Source of the DNA: an uncultured Bacillota bacterium
Lineage (GTDB): Bacteria > Bacillota > Clostridia > Peptostreptococcales > Anaerovoracaceae
Length of the DNA: 64,000 nucleotides
Reading direction: 5' to 3'
NCBI GenBank assembly: GCA_949287095.1
Contig: CASEFA010000008.1
Location: forward strand, 1 to 64,000
Shown here: one piece after another, positions 1-14,273 of the stretch
Layout: each line of letters begins with the position of its first letter
Position numbering within the stretch: the stretch's first letter is position 1
Made by a program: the position numbers and the translations under genes
Notes under the pieces: model-generated
What the model was told of the DNA's origin: nothing
Seen by the model: only the letters and a program-made list of their open reading frames with translations
Databases searched by the model: none

Positions 1-2
1 GA

Positions 3-121
3 AACCGGCAACGTCCTGCTTTCCCGGGCAGTCTCCCGCCAGGTATCATCGGCGCTGGGGAGCTTAACTTCTGTGTTCGGGATGGGTACAGGTGTGTCCT
101 CCCCGCCATTGTCACCGGATT
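3..121 (-). rRNA. rrf: 5S ribosomal RNA
   Basis: The reverse complement carries the conserved 5S core (CCGAACACAGAAGTTAAGC followed by the CAGCGCCGATG helix) and the closing stem formed by the CCGGTGAC start and the GTTGCCGG end. It is the distal gene of the 16S-23S-5S operon read toward position 1. About 60 bases separate it from the 23S gene. Ends are placed by eye and may be off by a few bases. Confidence 0.93.
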
Positions 122-179
122 TCTTCTTCCTCTTTACACATTCAACTTGAATGACACAAACACATTCCCTTGAAACCCT

Positions 180-3075
<2,896 letters not shown>

Positions 3076-3221
3076 TACCTATCGTTAATTTCGGTAAATC
3101 GCTTTTTTCTGGTTTCTCGGTTGAAATCGTTTACTCGCTTTATCGTTGTTCACAACTTAGCTTCTCGATTTCGTCTTTCTGTGATTTGCGTCATTCAGTT
3201 GTCTATGTGCTGTATCCGTCT

Positions 3222-4745
<1,524 letters not shown>

Positions 4746-5012
4746 TTGTATATTATCCCTCACTGAGGGCTTAATATCTCCTTGCTTTAGAACGCTTAGC
4801 GTAATCTGCTACGCTTTCATTTCTTCTCGAAATTATTGTTCTTGCTTGGAATTGTCTTAGACCCATCACCTTAGTGATGGCTTACCATTTCATGGTATGT
4901 TCTTTGACTTCTTTTCCGTATTATATGGTTTTCTATGTTCCGTCATGCTCTCGCGTGACAGCTTTATTATTTTTTCCGGGCCTTTCGCCCTGCCTCAGGT
5001 GACAGCTTGTTT
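4746..5012 (-). other. rRNA operon leader region
   Basis: This is the transcribed leader between the rrn promoter and 16S. It has several short dyads, for example CCATCAC-CTTA-GTGATGG at 4863-4880, a GGGC-CTTTC-GCCC type stem near 4977-4990, and a GTCATG/CGTGAC pair near 4952-4971. A TATAAT at 4920-4925 (minus strand) could belong to a second, weak promoter, but its best -35 (ATGACG) has a poor 15-bp spacing. No protein-coding gene is seen. Confidence 0.6.
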
Positions 5013-5041
5013 AGTTTATCACTTTGACTAAATGGTGTCAA
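5013..5041 (-). promoter_or_regulatory. rRNA operon promoter with A-rich upstream element
   Basis: On the minus strand, TTGACA (5036-5041) is separated by exactly 17 bp from TAAACT (5013-5018). Immediately upstream (5042-5075) is a run of A-tracts typical of an UP element bound by the RNA polymerase alpha subunit. Such strong sigma-A promoters are expected upstream of rRNA genes. Confidence 0.8.
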
Positions 5042-5082
5042 GGATTTTTTCGTCGTTTTTTACGTTTTTTCTCGTATGCCCT

Positions 5083-5811
5083 CTATAATGGATTTTCCAC
5101 AATCTCCTGAAGTTCTTTCAGTCTTGCGCCGTCCATATCATTTACGCCTTCCAAAGGATAGCTTATGCCCAGCTTTTCGTATTTTGTCCTGGCCATGCTG
5201 TGATAGCCCAGGAGTTCCACCTTCTCCACTTTATTGACAGCCCTTATGAACTCTTTGAGACCCATGACGTACTCCTCTGTATCGTTAAGGCCGGGCACTA
5301 TGACCTGGCGTATCCACACGGAGGTATCCGCTTCGTTCACCGCTTCTATGATCTGAAAGAGCGTGTCCATATCTCTGCCTGTCAGCTTTTTAAACTCAGC
5401 CGGATCCGTATGCTTTACGTCCAGGAGAATAAGGTCGGCTTTTTCTATGACCTCTTCCGTTTTTCCGTCAAAATACGTTCCGCTGGTATCGATGGCGCAG
5501 TTTATACCTTCTTCATGAAGGGCGTCTATGGCCTCCGCCAGAAACTCTCCGTGTATGAGCGGCTCTCCTCCGGAAAATGTCACGCCTCCGGAAGGCCCGT
5601 AATAAGGTCTGCATCTTTTGGCCTTTCTTACCGCTTCTTCAGCGGTAAGCACACCGGCAGCACCGGCGTTCATATCCCATGTATCGGGATTATGACAGTA
5701 CCTGCACCGGGCGGGACAGCCATGAAGAAAAAAGACGGTCCGGATACCCGGACCGTCCACAGCACCGAAAGTTTCTATGGAATGAAGTTTTGCAGTGAGT
5801 TCTTTTTTCAT
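5083..5811 (-). CDS. pflA: pyruvate formate-lyase activating enzyme
   Basis: 242-residue radical-SAM enzyme that abstracts a hydrogen from the active-site glycine of pyruvate formate-lyase using S-adenosylmethionine and a [4Fe-4S] cluster. The cluster-binding CX3CX2C motif is Cys32-Cys36-Cys39 (CPARCRYC), and the SAM-binding GGEP motif follows the sequence SGGVTFSGGEP. It starts with ATG 12 bases after the end of pflB, so the two genes form one transcript with the activase distal to its substrate. Length and order match the usual pflBA arrangement. The product acts in the cytoplasm under anaerobic conditions. Confidence 0.95.
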   Translation of the reverse strand: MKKELTAKLHSIETFGAVDGPGIRTVFFLHGCPARCRYCHNPDTWDMNAGAAGVLTAEEAVRKAKRCRPYYGPSGGVTFSGGEPLIHGEFLAEAIDALHEEGINCAIDTSGTYFDGKTEEVIEKADLILLDVKHTDPAEFKKLTGRDMDTLFQIIEAVNEADTSVWIRQVIVPGLNDTEEYVMGLKEFIRAVNKVEKVELLGYHSMARTKYEKLGISYPLEGVNDMDGARLKELQEIVENPL

Positions 5812-5823
5812 CTTTCCTCTTTC

Positions 5824-8055
5824 CTAAAGACTCTGGTGGAAGGTTCTTTCGATTACTTCCTTCTGATGTGCTCTTGACAGAGCGTTAAATCTTACAGCAT
5901 ATCCGGAAACTCTTATGGTCAGGCTCGGATACTTGTCAGGATTTTCGTATGCATCCAGGAGAACCTCTCTGTTAAGCACGTTCACGTTCAGATGATGAGC
6001 TCCCTGACTGAAATATCCGGAAAGGAGGTTTACCAGATTTTCCTTTCTCTGATTCCTGTCTTTACCCAGAGCGTCCGGAACGACGCTGAAGGTGTTGGAT
6101 ATTCCGTCCTGGCAGGTGTTCCAGTCTATCTTGGCGACGGAGTTTAAGGAAGCCACCGCTCCGCTTTCGTCCCGGCCGTGCATAGGATTTGCTCCCGGAG
6201 CAAAAGGAGTTCCCGCTCTTCTTCCGTCAGGGGTATTTCCCGTCTTCTTTCCGTACATTACGTTGGAGGTAATTGTGAGTACGGAAAGTGTGGTAACCGC
6301 ATTTCTGTAGTTCGGATGCTTTCTCAGCTCGGCTATGGCACGCTCTGAGATGGCAACGGCTATTTCATCAACCCTGTCGTCGTCATTTCCGTATTTCGGA
6401 AAATCTCCTTCTATTATATAGTCCACTATGACGCCGTTTTCGTTTTTTGAAGGAGTAACCCTGGCGTATTTGATTGCCGACAGTGAATCCGCAGCGACGG
6501 AGAAGCCCGCAACGCCGAAGGCCATGAGACGCTTCACTTCGGAGTCGAGGAAAGCCATCTGAGTTCTCTCATAATCGTATTTGTCGTGCATAAAGTGAAT
6601 TATGTTCATGATGCGGGAGTATACGCCCATGAGCCATGCAAGGTATATCTTATATCTTCTCCATACCTCGTCGAAGTCTAAAGGCCCGTCTCCCATAGGC
6701 TCCATCTGCGGCCCCACTCTCTCGCCGGTCCTCTCATCAATTCCGCCGTTTATGGCAAGAAGCAGGCACTTGGCAAGGTTGCAGCGTGCGCCGAAGTACT
6801 GTATCTGATGGCCCATCTCGATGGCGGATACGCAGCATGCGATGGAGTAGTCGTCTCCGCAGTGAGGTCTCATCTTATCGTCGTTCTCGTACTGGATGGA
6901 ATCGGTGTCGATGGAAACCTGGGCGCAGAACCTCTTGAAAGGTTCAGGAAGCTTCTCGGACCACAGAACGGTCAGGTTCGGTTCCGGAGCCGGATCCAGG
7001 TTATAGAGGGTGTTCAGAACCCTGTATGTATTCTTGGTTACTCTGTGACGTCCGTCGTTTCCAACTCCGGCAAGACCTTCGGTTATCCACATCGGGTCTC
7101 CGCCGAAGAGTTCGTTGTACTCGTTGGTCCTCAGATGCCTTGCCACCCTCAGCTTGAGAATGAAATCGTCGACGAACTCCTGAATTCTGCTTTCGGTATA
7201 GGTTCCGTTGGCAAGGTCTCTTTCTGCGTATATGTCTATAAATGTCGCCGTTCTGCCGAGAGACATTGCGGCTCCGTTTTCCTCCTTGATTCCCGCGAGG
7301 TATGCAAAATAGGTCCACTGAATCGCTTCCCTTACATCCTTTGCAGGCTTTGATATATCGTAGCCGTACTTCTCGGCCATTTCCTTTATCTCTCTGAGTG
7401 CGACTATCTGATTGAATATCTCCTCGGACAGCCTGATGTTCTCCTCGCACATATCCTCACGGGAGGCTATCTCGTCGTGGTCCTTCTGCTTTTCTTCTAT
7501 AAGTCTGTCGATTCCGTAAAGGGCGCAGCGTCTGTAATCGCCTATTATTCTTCCTCTGCCGTAAGCGTCGGGAAGTCCGGTTATGTATCCCAGATGGCGC
7601 ACCTTTCTCATCTCCGGAGAGTAGGCTTTGAACACACCGTCGTTGTGGGTGGTGACGTATTTGAACATGAAGTTAATCTCTTCAGGCAGCTTTTCTCCAT
7701 GTTCTGCAAGTTCTTCTCTCACCATTCTTATTCCGCCGAAAGGACATATTCCGCGCTTTAAAGGCTCATCGGTCTGAAGTCCCACGATGAGATCGTCGCT
7801 TCTGATTATATATCCCGGCTCGTAGGCATTTACCCTCATTATGCGGCTTGCATCAACCTTGAGAGTTCCGCCGGCTTTTCTCTCCTCCCTGAGAAGTTCT
7901 CTCACTCTGTCGTTGCAGCGGAGAGTTCTCTCAGTCGGTCCCTCCAGAAAGCTTTCATCTCCGTCGTAAGGAGTATAGTTAAGTCTGATAAAATCGTCGG
8001 TGTCGATGGTATCCATCCAGGCACCGGGCTTGAATCCTTCCCACTCTTTTCTCAT
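5824..8055 (-). CDS. pflB: formate C-acetyltransferase (pyruvate formate-lyase)
   Basis: 743-residue glycyl-radical enzyme that converts pyruvate and CoA to acetyl-CoA and formate in mixed-acid fermentation. The catalytic cysteine pair is visible as Cys407-Cys408 in the ACCVS motif. The radical glycine is Gly718 in RVSGYAVRF, 25 residues from the C-terminus. The true PFL signature distinguishes it from glycerol dehydratase or choline lyase relatives. ATG is preceded by AAAGGAG. It is followed directly by its activase. Formate made here, together with the hydrogenase encoded at 25066-29227, fits a fermentative anaerobe. Confidence 0.97.
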   Translation of the reverse strand: MRKEWEGFKPGAWMDTIDTDDFIRLNYTPYDGDESFLEGPTERTLRCNDRVRELLREERKAGGTLKVDASRIMRVNAYEPGYIIRSDDLIVGLQTDEPLKRGICPFGGIRMVREELAEHGEKLPEEINFMFKYVTTHNDGVFKAYSPEMRKVRHLGYITGLPDAYGRGRIIGDYRRCALYGIDRLIEEKQKDHDEIASREDMCEENIRLSEEIFNQIVALREIKEMAEKYGYDISKPAKDVREAIQWTYFAYLAGIKEENGAAMSLGRTATFIDIYAERDLANGTYTESRIQEFVDDFILKLRVARHLRTNEYNELFGGDPMWITEGLAGVGNDGRHRVTKNTYRVLNTLYNLDPAPEPNLTVLWSEKLPEPFKRFCAQVSIDTDSIQYENDDKMRPHCGDDYSIACCVSAIEMGHQIQYFGARCNLAKCLLLAINGGIDERTGERVGPQMEPMGDGPLDFDEVWRRYKIYLAWLMGVYSRIMNIIHFMHDKYDYERTQMAFLDSEVKRLMAFGVAGFSVAADSLSAIKYARVTPSKNENGVIVDYIIEGDFPKYGNDDDRVDEIAVAISERAIAELRKHPNYRNAVTTLSVLTITSNVMYGKKTGNTPDGRRAGTPFAPGANPMHGRDESGAVASLNSVAKIDWNTCQDGISNTFSVVPDALGKDRNQRKENLVNLLSGYFSQGAHHLNVNVLNREVLLDAYENPDKYPSLTIRVSGYAVRFNALSRAHQKEVIERTFHQSL

Positions 8056-8153
8056 TTTCTTTCTCCTTTAAACCGGGCCGGACAATCCATCAGATTTCAG
8101 CCCCATAAACAAAATCGACTCTTGTAATTCAATTATATACCCACATATAGAAA
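8056..8153 (-). promoter_or_regulatory. probable pflBA promoter region
   Basis: Upstream of pflB the minus strand carries a perfect TATAAT (8132-8137). No good -35 lies 16-18 bp upstream, so an activator could be needed, or the promoter may be weak. This is inference from position and a single hexamer. Confidence 0.35.
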
Positions 8154-8197
8154 AAGGAAGCAAATATTTGTCTTTTTATCACTCTTTTTGCTTCCTT
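8154..8197 (-). terminator. terminator of the U32 gene
   Basis: The perfect 11-bp inverted repeat AAGGAAGCAAA / TTTGCTTCCTT (8154-8164 and 8187-8197) has a 22-base loop. On the minus strand it is followed by a short T run, as expected for a rho-independent terminator downstream of the gene at 8241-10451. The loop is long, so another RNA-regulatory role is possible. Confidence 0.5.
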
Positions 8198-8240
8198 ACG
8201 ATAAAAAATATTAAATTTTAGGATAAATAACGAACTATTT

Positions 8241-10451
8241 CTATATATATATTCTAATTGTTCGTTTTTCTTTCCGGGCGCGTCTTGCCGCAGCGTAAAT
8301 ATCTACGGGCTTTTCCGGCGTTATGAGGCTCTTTCCGCCAAAGGGTGATTCTCTGAATCTCAGAACCTCTCCCTTTCTGTCTCTGGCCCTTCCCCTGCCG
8401 AAGCGATGTTCGCTCACCATGAGGGGGTAATTGCCTTCCTCTTCGCCAAAGGCTTCAGCCGACGGAAAACACCGGGCTGCGCCCAGCTCCTTTAAAGCTT
8501 CCGCCGTAAACCCGTTGTAGACGTTGAGGCCCGCATCGGCGTAAACCATCACTCCGGCGTCCGCAAACGCCTTCAGCCACCTGAGGTTTCCCACGTATAT
8601 TCCGTTTACGTCTGCGATTCTCACCGCGTCCGTAAAGTTTTTTTCGATAAAATCGTCCTCGGGGCCTTTGGAAATACCGGTTATGTACGGAACCGTATCG
8701 AAGCCGCTTTCCTCCGTTTCTGCCGCAGCCTTTCCTCTCATCATTTCCGTCAGCGGGAGCAGGCATCTCGTCCTTACGCCGGTATCTTTAAGTCCGGCTG
8801 AAAGCCTTTCGTAATCTTCGGCATCGTAGAAAAACACCTCAAGGACGGCCCCGGTATTTTCCTCTTCCGGAGTCCACGCTACAGCAGGAATTCCCCGCGG
8901 CTTTCTTCCACTGCGTTTAAGAGCTTCTTCCATCTTCCCAAGGAGTTCTCTTCTCAGGCCGTTTACTTCCGAAACGGGAACCATGCGGTCCACGGTTCCG
9001 TCAAAGACTATATCTCCTATTTCAAAAGGCGTGCCGCCGGTCTTCCTCAGACTCTTTTCTATCCTTGCAGCCGCCGCAGCGCTGTTTTGGGCCTCCTCGC
9101 CGGCGCCGAGAACGGCCGATACGGAAATTCCCCGCTCCGGTTCCGTCAGGGTGACCGTAAGACTTCCGTCGCCGCCGGTATTGACGGAAGCGTTCAAAAT
9201 ACGCTTTCTCAAATACTTTCCACGGTTGAAGGTTTTGTCCCTGTAAAATACGGCCGCCCTTTCCGTCTGCTTTGCCGACGTTATCCTGTACACGCCGTCG
9301 CCTGCTCTTACAGGCGACTTTACGTCTCCTATGTCCACCGCGCCCTTTGTCCCCGGCTTCAGGTAAGTAACGAGGGCGCTTACGTTTTTATCTCCGCGAA
9401 TCTCGATACGGTCTCCCATGGATATGGGACCGGGGCCGTGCCTGCCGCCGTCCTCTCTGATTGAAACCACAGGTGATCCTTTTACCGCTTTCACTACCGT
9501 ACCCATATATATTCCGGCATTCTTCGGAACCTCCTCCGCCATCAGGGCCTTTTCCGGGTCGCCGTCCATGTACCCTTCGGTAAATCCGCCGCGGTTAAAA
9601 ATCTGCGTCAGAGCCTCCCTGTCGGCTTCCTCCACGGTATATCCGCCGTTCTCAAAATACATATCCATGTACTTTCTGTATATTGACGTTACCGTTCCCA
9701 CATATTCCGGGGACTTCATCCTGCCCTCTATCTTAAGGGATGCCACCCCTGCGTCTATGAGCTCTCCCACTCTGTCGATAAGGCATATATCCTTCGGACT
9801 GAGGATGTGTTTTCCCCGGGGCGTCTTTCCCTCAAAGCCTTCCTCTATATCATATGCAAGCCTGCACGGCTGAGCACACTGTCCCCGGTTGCCGCTTCTG
9901 CCTCCGAAGTACCGGCTCAGCTGGCATTGACCCGAATAGCATATGCAGAGAGCACCGTGAACGAAAACCTCGATTTCTGTCTTTGTCCCTGCGCATATCC
10001 TTCTTATTTCCTCAAGGGTGAGCTCTCTTGCCAGAACCACCCGCTCATAGCCCAGTCCCTCTGCCACAAGAACACCCTCAAGGCTGTATACGGAACCCTG
10101 GGTTGAAAGGTGAATCGGCATGTCCGGAATGTACTTCCTCACCAGGCTGCCAAGGCCAAGGTCCTGAATTATGAGGGCGTCCGCCCCCATGTCGCACATA
10201 TCGTACGCAGCCTTAAAGGCGTCATCCATCTCGTCATCCCTGATCAGTGTATTCATAGTCACGTAGGTCTTTATGCCTCTGAGGCGCGCAAAACCGAAAG
10301 CCTCCTTCAGCTCCTCACGGGTGAAGTTCCCCGCGTTCATACGGGCATTGAAAGCGGTTCCGCCCAGATATATGGCATCGGCTCCCGCCTCGGCTGCGGC
10401 TATAAAGCTTTCAGGTCCGCCTGCAGGAGCAAGCAGCTCGCATTTTTTCAT
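8241..10451 (-). CDS. U32 peptidase-family protein with DUF3656 region (RlhA-like)
   Basis: 736 residues. The N-terminal 300 residues are a U32 (collagenase-like) TIM-barrel domain beginning ELLAPAGG. They carry the family Cys cluster Cys169/171, Cys176, Cys192 and Cys196 (in GQCAQPCR), thought to bind an iron-sulfur cluster. The C-terminal half matches the layout of the DUF3656 region found in E. coli RlhA (653 residues), which hydroxylates 23S rRNA C2501. A tRNA- or rRNA-modification role is therefore more likely than proteolysis, but this is family inference. ATG is preceded by GGAGG. It stands alone, divergent from argG. Confidence 0.85.
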   Translation of the reverse strand: MKKCELLAPAGGPESFIAAAEAGADAIYLGGTAFNARMNAGNFTREELKEAFGFARLRGIKTYVTMNTLIRDDEMDDAFKAAYDMCDMGADALIIQDLGLGSLVRKYIPDMPIHLSTQGSVYSLEGVLVAEGLGYERVVLARELTLEEIRRICAGTKTEIEVFVHGALCICYSGQCQLSRYFGGRSGNRGQCAQPCRLAYDIEEGFEGKTPRGKHILSPKDICLIDRVGELIDAGVASLKIEGRMKSPEYVGTVTSIYRKYMDMYFENGGYTVEEADREALTQIFNRGGFTEGYMDGDPEKALMAEEVPKNAGIYMGTVVKAVKGSPVVSIREDGGRHGPGPISMGDRIEIRGDKNVSALVTYLKPGTKGAVDIGDVKSPVRAGDGVYRITSAKQTERAAVFYRDKTFNRGKYLRKRILNASVNTGGDGSLTVTLTEPERGISVSAVLGAGEEAQNSAAAAARIEKSLRKTGGTPFEIGDIVFDGTVDRMVPVSEVNGLRRELLGKMEEALKRSGRKPRGIPAVAWTPEEENTGAVLEVFFYDAEDYERLSAGLKDTGVRTRCLLPLTEMMRGKAAAETEESGFDTVPYITGISKGPEDDFIEKNFTDAVRIADVNGIYVGNLRWLKAFADAGVMVYADAGLNVYNGFTAEALKELGAARCFPSAEAFGEEEGNYPLMVSEHRFGRGRARDRKGEVLRFRESPFGGKSLITPEKPVDIYAAARRARKEKRTIRIYI

Positions 10452-10545
10452 AATATATTTCCTCCAGTCAATATGATACTATCTTACTTAATTCTTCGCA
10501 ATGTGGTATTTTTATAAAACTTTCCATGTTTTTATGCAAAACCTC

Positions 10546-10574
10546 TTGATTTTATTCTCTGCCGGTGTTATATT
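10546..10574 (+). promoter_or_regulatory. argG promoter
   Basis: TTGATT (10546-10551), a 17-bp spacer and TATATT (10569-10574) form a sigma-A promoter about 60 bases upstream of argG. A second TATAAT lies at 10599-10604 but lacks a good -35. Confidence 0.65.
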
Positions 10575-10581
10575 ACATTCA

Positions 10582-10597
10582 TGCGATAATTTATGCA
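10582..10597 (+). promoter_or_regulatory. possible ArgR operator at the argG start site
   Basis: TGCGATAATTTATGCA is a nearly perfect 16-bp AT-rich palindrome located where transcription from the argG promoter would begin. Its size, AT-rich centre and position fit an arginine-repressor (ArgR/AhrC) box, although the outer TGC/GCA half-sites differ from the classical TGAAT/ATTCA. Confidence 0.4.
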
Positions 10598-10632
10598 CTA
10601 TAATTTATATATATTTATGGAGGTTTTGAAAA

Positions 10633-11904
10633 ATGGCCAAGGAAAAGATTGTCCTCGCGTATTCCGGAGGACTGGACACATCTATTATAGTAGCGTGGCT
10701 TAAGGAGAACTACGACTGTGACGTAATTGCAGTATGCTGCAACGCAGGTCAGAAAGAGGACTTTAAAGCCATAGAACAAAAGGCGTACGATACGGGAGCT
10801 TCTAAAGCTTACGTTCTCGACATACGCGAAGAATTCATAACCGATTTTATCTATCCCGTTTTAAAGGCTGACGCCGTTTACGAAAACGACTACCTGCTGG
10901 GAACTTCCATGGCCAGACCGCTGATGGCTAAAAAACTGGTCGAAATTGCAGAAGCCGAAGGAGCGTTTACCATAGCTCACGGATGTACGGGTAAGGGAAA
11001 CGATCAGGTCAGATTTGAAACCACCATTAAAGCTCTGAATCCGAGCATCAAGATTATAGCTCCGTGGAGAACCTGGAATCTCCACTCCAGAGAAGAATGT
11101 ATAGAGTATGCCAAGGCTCACAATATTCCTATCGCTCAGACCGTGGAAAAAATATATTCCAGAGACGAAAACATATGGCATATAAGTCATGAAGGCGGCA
11201 ACCTGGAAAATCCGTGGAACGAGCACAAGCCTGACATTCACGTGCTCTCCAGAACTCCGGAAGACGCGCCGGATAAGCCGACATATGTGGAGATAGACTT
11301 TGAGAAAGGTATACCCGTAGCCGTTGACGGAGAAAAGCTGGGTCCTGTGGATCTTCTTACAAAACTCAACGAAATGGCCAGCGAAAACGGTGTGGGCACC
11401 ATTGATATAATAGAAAACAGACTTGTGGGTATGAAGTCCAGAGGTGTGTATGAAACTCCGGGAGGAACCGTACTGTTTGCAGCTCACAGAGATCTCGAAA
11501 AGCTGATTCTCGACAGAGATACCATGCAGTATAAGAACATCGTGGCTCAGAAGATGGCACAGCTGGTTTACGACGGTCTGTGGTATACCCCGCTCAGAGA
11601 GGCAATTTCCGCATTCGTGGACAAGACGCAGGAGCTTATGACAGGAACAGTAAGAATGAAGCTCTATAAAGGCAGCGCCGTTCCCGTAGCAAGTAAATCC
11701 GTTTACTCTCTCTACAACGAGGAGTTTGCTACATTCAGCGCAGACGAAGTGTACGACCAGAGCGATGCGGAAGGCTTCATAAACCTCTTTGCCCTGCCGC
11801 TTAAGATCAGAGCCATTCAGAAGCAGAACCTGGAAGGCAACATCACCGAAGCTCAGAAAGCCCTCGGAATGAAAGTCCTTCGCGGCGGCGAATTCGTAGA
11901 ATAG
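10633..11904 (+). CDS. argG: argininosuccinate synthase
   Basis: 423-residue cytoplasmic enzyme that joins citrulline and aspartate using ATP, the penultimate step of arginine synthesis. The N-type ATP pyrophosphatase loop AYSGGLDTS is at residues 9-17, followed by the conserved [14 protein letters not shown] segment that contacts citrulline and ATP. Length is slightly above the usual 400 residues. ATG follows GGAGG. No argH is next to it in this window. It runs head-on into arcC, whose operon makes citrulline from arginine, so both directions of arginine metabolism meet at one shared terminator. Confidence 0.96.
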   Translation: MAKEKIVLAYSGGLDTSIIVAWLKENYDCDVIAVCCNAGQKEDFKAIEQKAYDTGASKAYVLDIREEFITDFIYPVLKADAVYENDYLLGTSMARPLMAKKLVEIAEAEGAFTIAHGCTGKGNDQVRFETTIKALNPSIKIIAPWRTWNLHSREECIEYAKAHNIPIAQTVEKIYSRDENIWHISHEGGNLENPWNEHKPDIHVLSRTPEDAPDKPTYVEIDFEKGIPVAVDGEKLGPVDLLTKLNEMASENGVGTIDIIENRLVGMKSRGVYETPGGTVLFAAHRDLEKLILDRDTMQYKNIVAQKMAQLVYDGLWYTPLREAISAFVDKTQELMTGTVRMKLYKGSAVPVASKSVYSLYNEEFATFSADEVYDQSDAEGFINLFALPLKIRAIQKQNLEGNITEAQKALGMKVLRGGEFVE

Positions 11905-11941
11905 CATACTTCAGTTCATAAACTCTTCTTTAGCTAAAAGA

Positions 11942-11974
11942 GGCTCCCGGAAAAACTCTTCCGGGAGCCCTTTT
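11942..11974. terminator. bidirectional terminator between argG and arcC
   Basis: GGCTCCCGGAA (11942-11952) pairs perfectly with TTCCGGGAGCC (11959-11969) around a 6-base loop. TTTT follows on the plus strand, and CTCTTTT follows on the minus strand, so it can end both converging transcripts. Confidence 0.88.
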
Positions 11975-12027
11975 AAGGTATTCAGACATTGCAGACATCA
12001 TGCGGTGATGTCTGGCAGTGCAGACTG

Positions 12028-12972
12028 TTATTTATTGACTATAACGGTTCCGGTCTTTCCTTCCAGAGCCTCTACAGCCTTGTCGAGGGAAGTGATAATG
12101 GCCTTCTTTTCAGGGAATGCCTTTACGAACTTCATTGCAGCCTCAACCTTAGGAAGCATGCTTCCCGGAGCAAACTGTCCGTCAGCCTTATGCTTCTCAG
12201 CCTCTGCTACTGTAAGAGTGGAAAGATCCTGCTGGTCAGGCTTATTGAAGTTAATGGCAACCTTCTCTACTTCAGTGAGAATCATGAGAATGTCTGCATC
12301 AACACTTTCAGCCAGAAGCTCTGCAGCAAAATCCTTATCGATAACCGCAGCCACGCCTTCGAGGCTTCCGTCGTCGTTCTTAACTACAGGGATTCCGCCG
12401 CCTCCACAGGAGATTACGATAGAAGTATCCCAGAGAGTCTTAACGGCATCGATTTCCACAATTTCTTCAGGTATAGGCGATGCAACCACTCTTCTCCAGC
12501 CTCTTCCCGCATCTTCTTTCATGGAGTATCCCTTTTCGGTCTGAAGAGCTTTTGCTTCCTCTTCAGAGTAGAACGGGCCTATAGGCTTCGTCGGGTTAGT
12601 GAATCCCGGGTCGTTTTTATCAACGACCATCTGAGTAACCACGGTAAGAACCGGCGTTTTCTTGCCTCTCTTTTCGAGAGCAAGTCTCATTCCCTGCTGA
12701 AGGTGATATCCGATATATCCCTGCGACATCGCTCCGCACACGTCAAACGGCATTGCAGGAGTAACGTCCTTTGCGGTTTCAGATGCAAGAAGGATTCTTC
12801 CTACCTGAGGGCCGTTTCCGTGTACCAGACCCATTTCATAACCCTTAAGGCTGATGTCGGCAATGTATTCGCAGGTCTGCTTTACCACTTCCAGCTGAGC
12901 TTCAGCAGTAGCTTCGCTTTTTCCGGACTGGAGGGCGTTTCCCCCCAGCGCTATAACAATTTTTTCTGGCAT
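12028..12972 (-). CDS. arcC: carbamate kinase
   Basis: 314-residue amino-acid-kinase-fold enzyme that transfers phosphate from carbamoyl phosphate to ADP, giving ATP, CO2 and ammonia. This is the last, energy-yielding step of the arginine deiminase pathway. The N-terminal nucleotide-binding IALGGNAL motif and the internal SCGGGGIPV glycine loop are visible. Length matches the family (about 310). The start follows AAAGGA, 15 bases after the stop of arcA. It is the last gene of the arcBAC operon. Confidence 0.96.
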   Translation of the reverse strand: MPEKIVIALGGNALQSGKSEATAEAQLEVVKQTCEYIADISLKGYEMGLVHGNGPQVGRILLASETAKDVTPAMPFDVCGAMSQGYIGYHLQQGMRLALEKRGKKTPVLTVVTQMVVDKNDPGFTNPTKPIGPFYSEEEAKALQTEKGYSMKEDAGRGWRRVVASPIPEEIVEIDAVKTLWDTSIVISCGGGGIPVVKNDDGSLEGVAAVIDKDFAAELLAESVDADILMILTEVEKVAINFNKPDQQDLSTLTVAEAEKHKADGQFAPGSMLPKVEAAMKFVKAFPEKKAIITSLDKAVEALEGKTGTVIVNK

Positions 12973-12987
12973 GTCGTTAATTCCTTT

Positions 12988-14208
12988 CTAAAGGTCGTCT
13001 CTGTTGACAGGGCAGGACATACATCTTGGACCTCCACGGCCTCTGGAAAGCTCCGCGCTCGGTATGGTGAGAACGTTTATTCCCTTCTTATCCAGAAGAT
13101 CGTTTGTCACATAGTTCCTCTCGTACGTAACCACCGTTCCCGGCGCTATGCACAGGGTGTTGGAACCGTCGTTCCACTGCTCCCTCTGAGCAGCCATCGG
13201 ATCGTTGCCTCCGCAGCGGATAAGCTCCACCGCCGGAAGTCCCAGCACCTTCTTTAAAATATTTGTTAAATCGTCTGTTACAGATGTGAAGTTTGCCTTG
13301 CCATCCTTTCCGAGAGTAATCTCGAAAAGCTGAAGCGGACCTTCAATTTCCGGATGGATTGTAAACTTATCGTAGTCGACCATGGTGAACACCGTGTCGA
13401 GATGCATGAATGCACGACACTTCGGTATGTTAAATACTAACACCCTCTTAAAAGTCGATTTGTTAAGCATGTTCTCGGCAAAACGTTCAATAGCTGCGGC
13501 CGTAGTTCTCTGACTCAGGCCTATAGCTACAGTCTCCGCATTGAGAACGAGAACATCTCCTCCCTCAATAGAGGCTTCGTGGTCATAGTCGTACCAGAGC
13601 TGAGAGCCTTCAGGTGCAAAGTCTCTGTTATGCATGAACATGTACTTCAGAAGAAGAGCTTCTCTCCTTCTGGTTCTGGTGCTCATGTGATGAACATTAA
13701 GACCGTTGCCCACGCAGGCGCCCGGATCACGGGTAAAGTAGAGATTAGGCATAGGATCCATATAGAACGGATACGCCGAAGATATGAAGTCTGCGAGAGA
13801 CTTCGCCTCATGATACTCTATGTCCGTTCTCTTAACTCCTGCGATGAGCTTGGATACCATTTCCTTAGGTGGCATCTTGATGAGATAATCGTAAATCGCT
13901 TCTCTGGCTCCTTCGGAAATTATGTTGCTTTCATCTAAAAATTTATCGAGAAACTCCGCCCTGACTCCGTCATCCGACAGAGCTTTGGCTGTTTCGTCAA
14001 CGTAGTAGATAACCTCTACGCCGTTCTCTCTGAGAACCTCTGCGAACCGGTCATGCTCCTGACGCGCCACCTTGAGAAAAGGTATGTCGTCAAACAGAAG
14101 TCTCTCAAAATTGTCAGGTACGAGACCTTCAACCTCTTCACCTATCCGGTGAAGAAGAACTTTATTCAGTTTTCCTATTTCAGAGTAATTATGAATTCCG
14201 GGATGCAT
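12988..14208 (-). CDS. arcA: arginine deiminase
   Basis: 406-residue guanidino-group hydrolase that converts arginine to citrulline and ammonia. Diagnostic motifs are FTRDPG, the GGDVLVLN stretch, HLDTVFT with the catalytic histidine, and the C-terminal GGPRCMSCP whose Cys396 should be the nucleophile. Length is typical (about 410). ATG is preceded by GGAGG. It lies between arcB and arcC, so the operon order is arcB-arcA-arcC. Product citrulline is passed to the ornithine carbamoyltransferase encoded just upstream. Confidence 0.97.
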   Translation of the reverse strand: MHPGIHNYSEIGKLNKVLLHRIGEEVEGLVPDNFERLLFDDIPFLKVARQEHDRFAEVLRENGVEVIYYVDETAKALSDDGVRAEFLDKFLDESNIISEGAREAIYDYLIKMPPKEMVSKLIAGVKRTDIEYHEAKSLADFISSAYPFYMDPMPNLYFTRDPGACVGNGLNVHHMSTRTRRREALLLKYMFMHNRDFAPEGSQLWYDYDHEASIEGGDVLVLNAETVAIGLSQRTTAAAIERFAENMLNKSTFKRVLVFNIPKCRAFMHLDTVFTMVDYDKFTIHPEIEGPLQLFEITLGKDGKANFTSVTDDLTNILKKVLGLPAVELIRCGGNDPMAAQREQWNDGSNTLCIAPGTVVTYERNYVTNDLLDKKGINVLTIPSAELSRGRGGPRCMSCPVNRDDL

Positions 14209-14273
14209 AAGGTGTTCCTCCTTCCGGCGCCCTACACCTCAACGGCGCCCATATAACAGCTGTATTTTATGAT

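Noticed and set aside
4890..4920. BoxA-like antitermination site in the rRNA leader
   Set aside because: The TTCTTTGACTT-like sequence is on the plus strand, opposite to rRNA transcription.
5200..5877. 225-codon plus-strand frame over pflA
   Set aside because: Shadow of pflA, which has the full radical-SAM motif set.
10861..11907. 348-codon open frame opposite argG
   Set aside because: Antisense shadow of a fully conserved argininosuccinate synthase gene; composition is unlike a real protein and there is no ribosome site.
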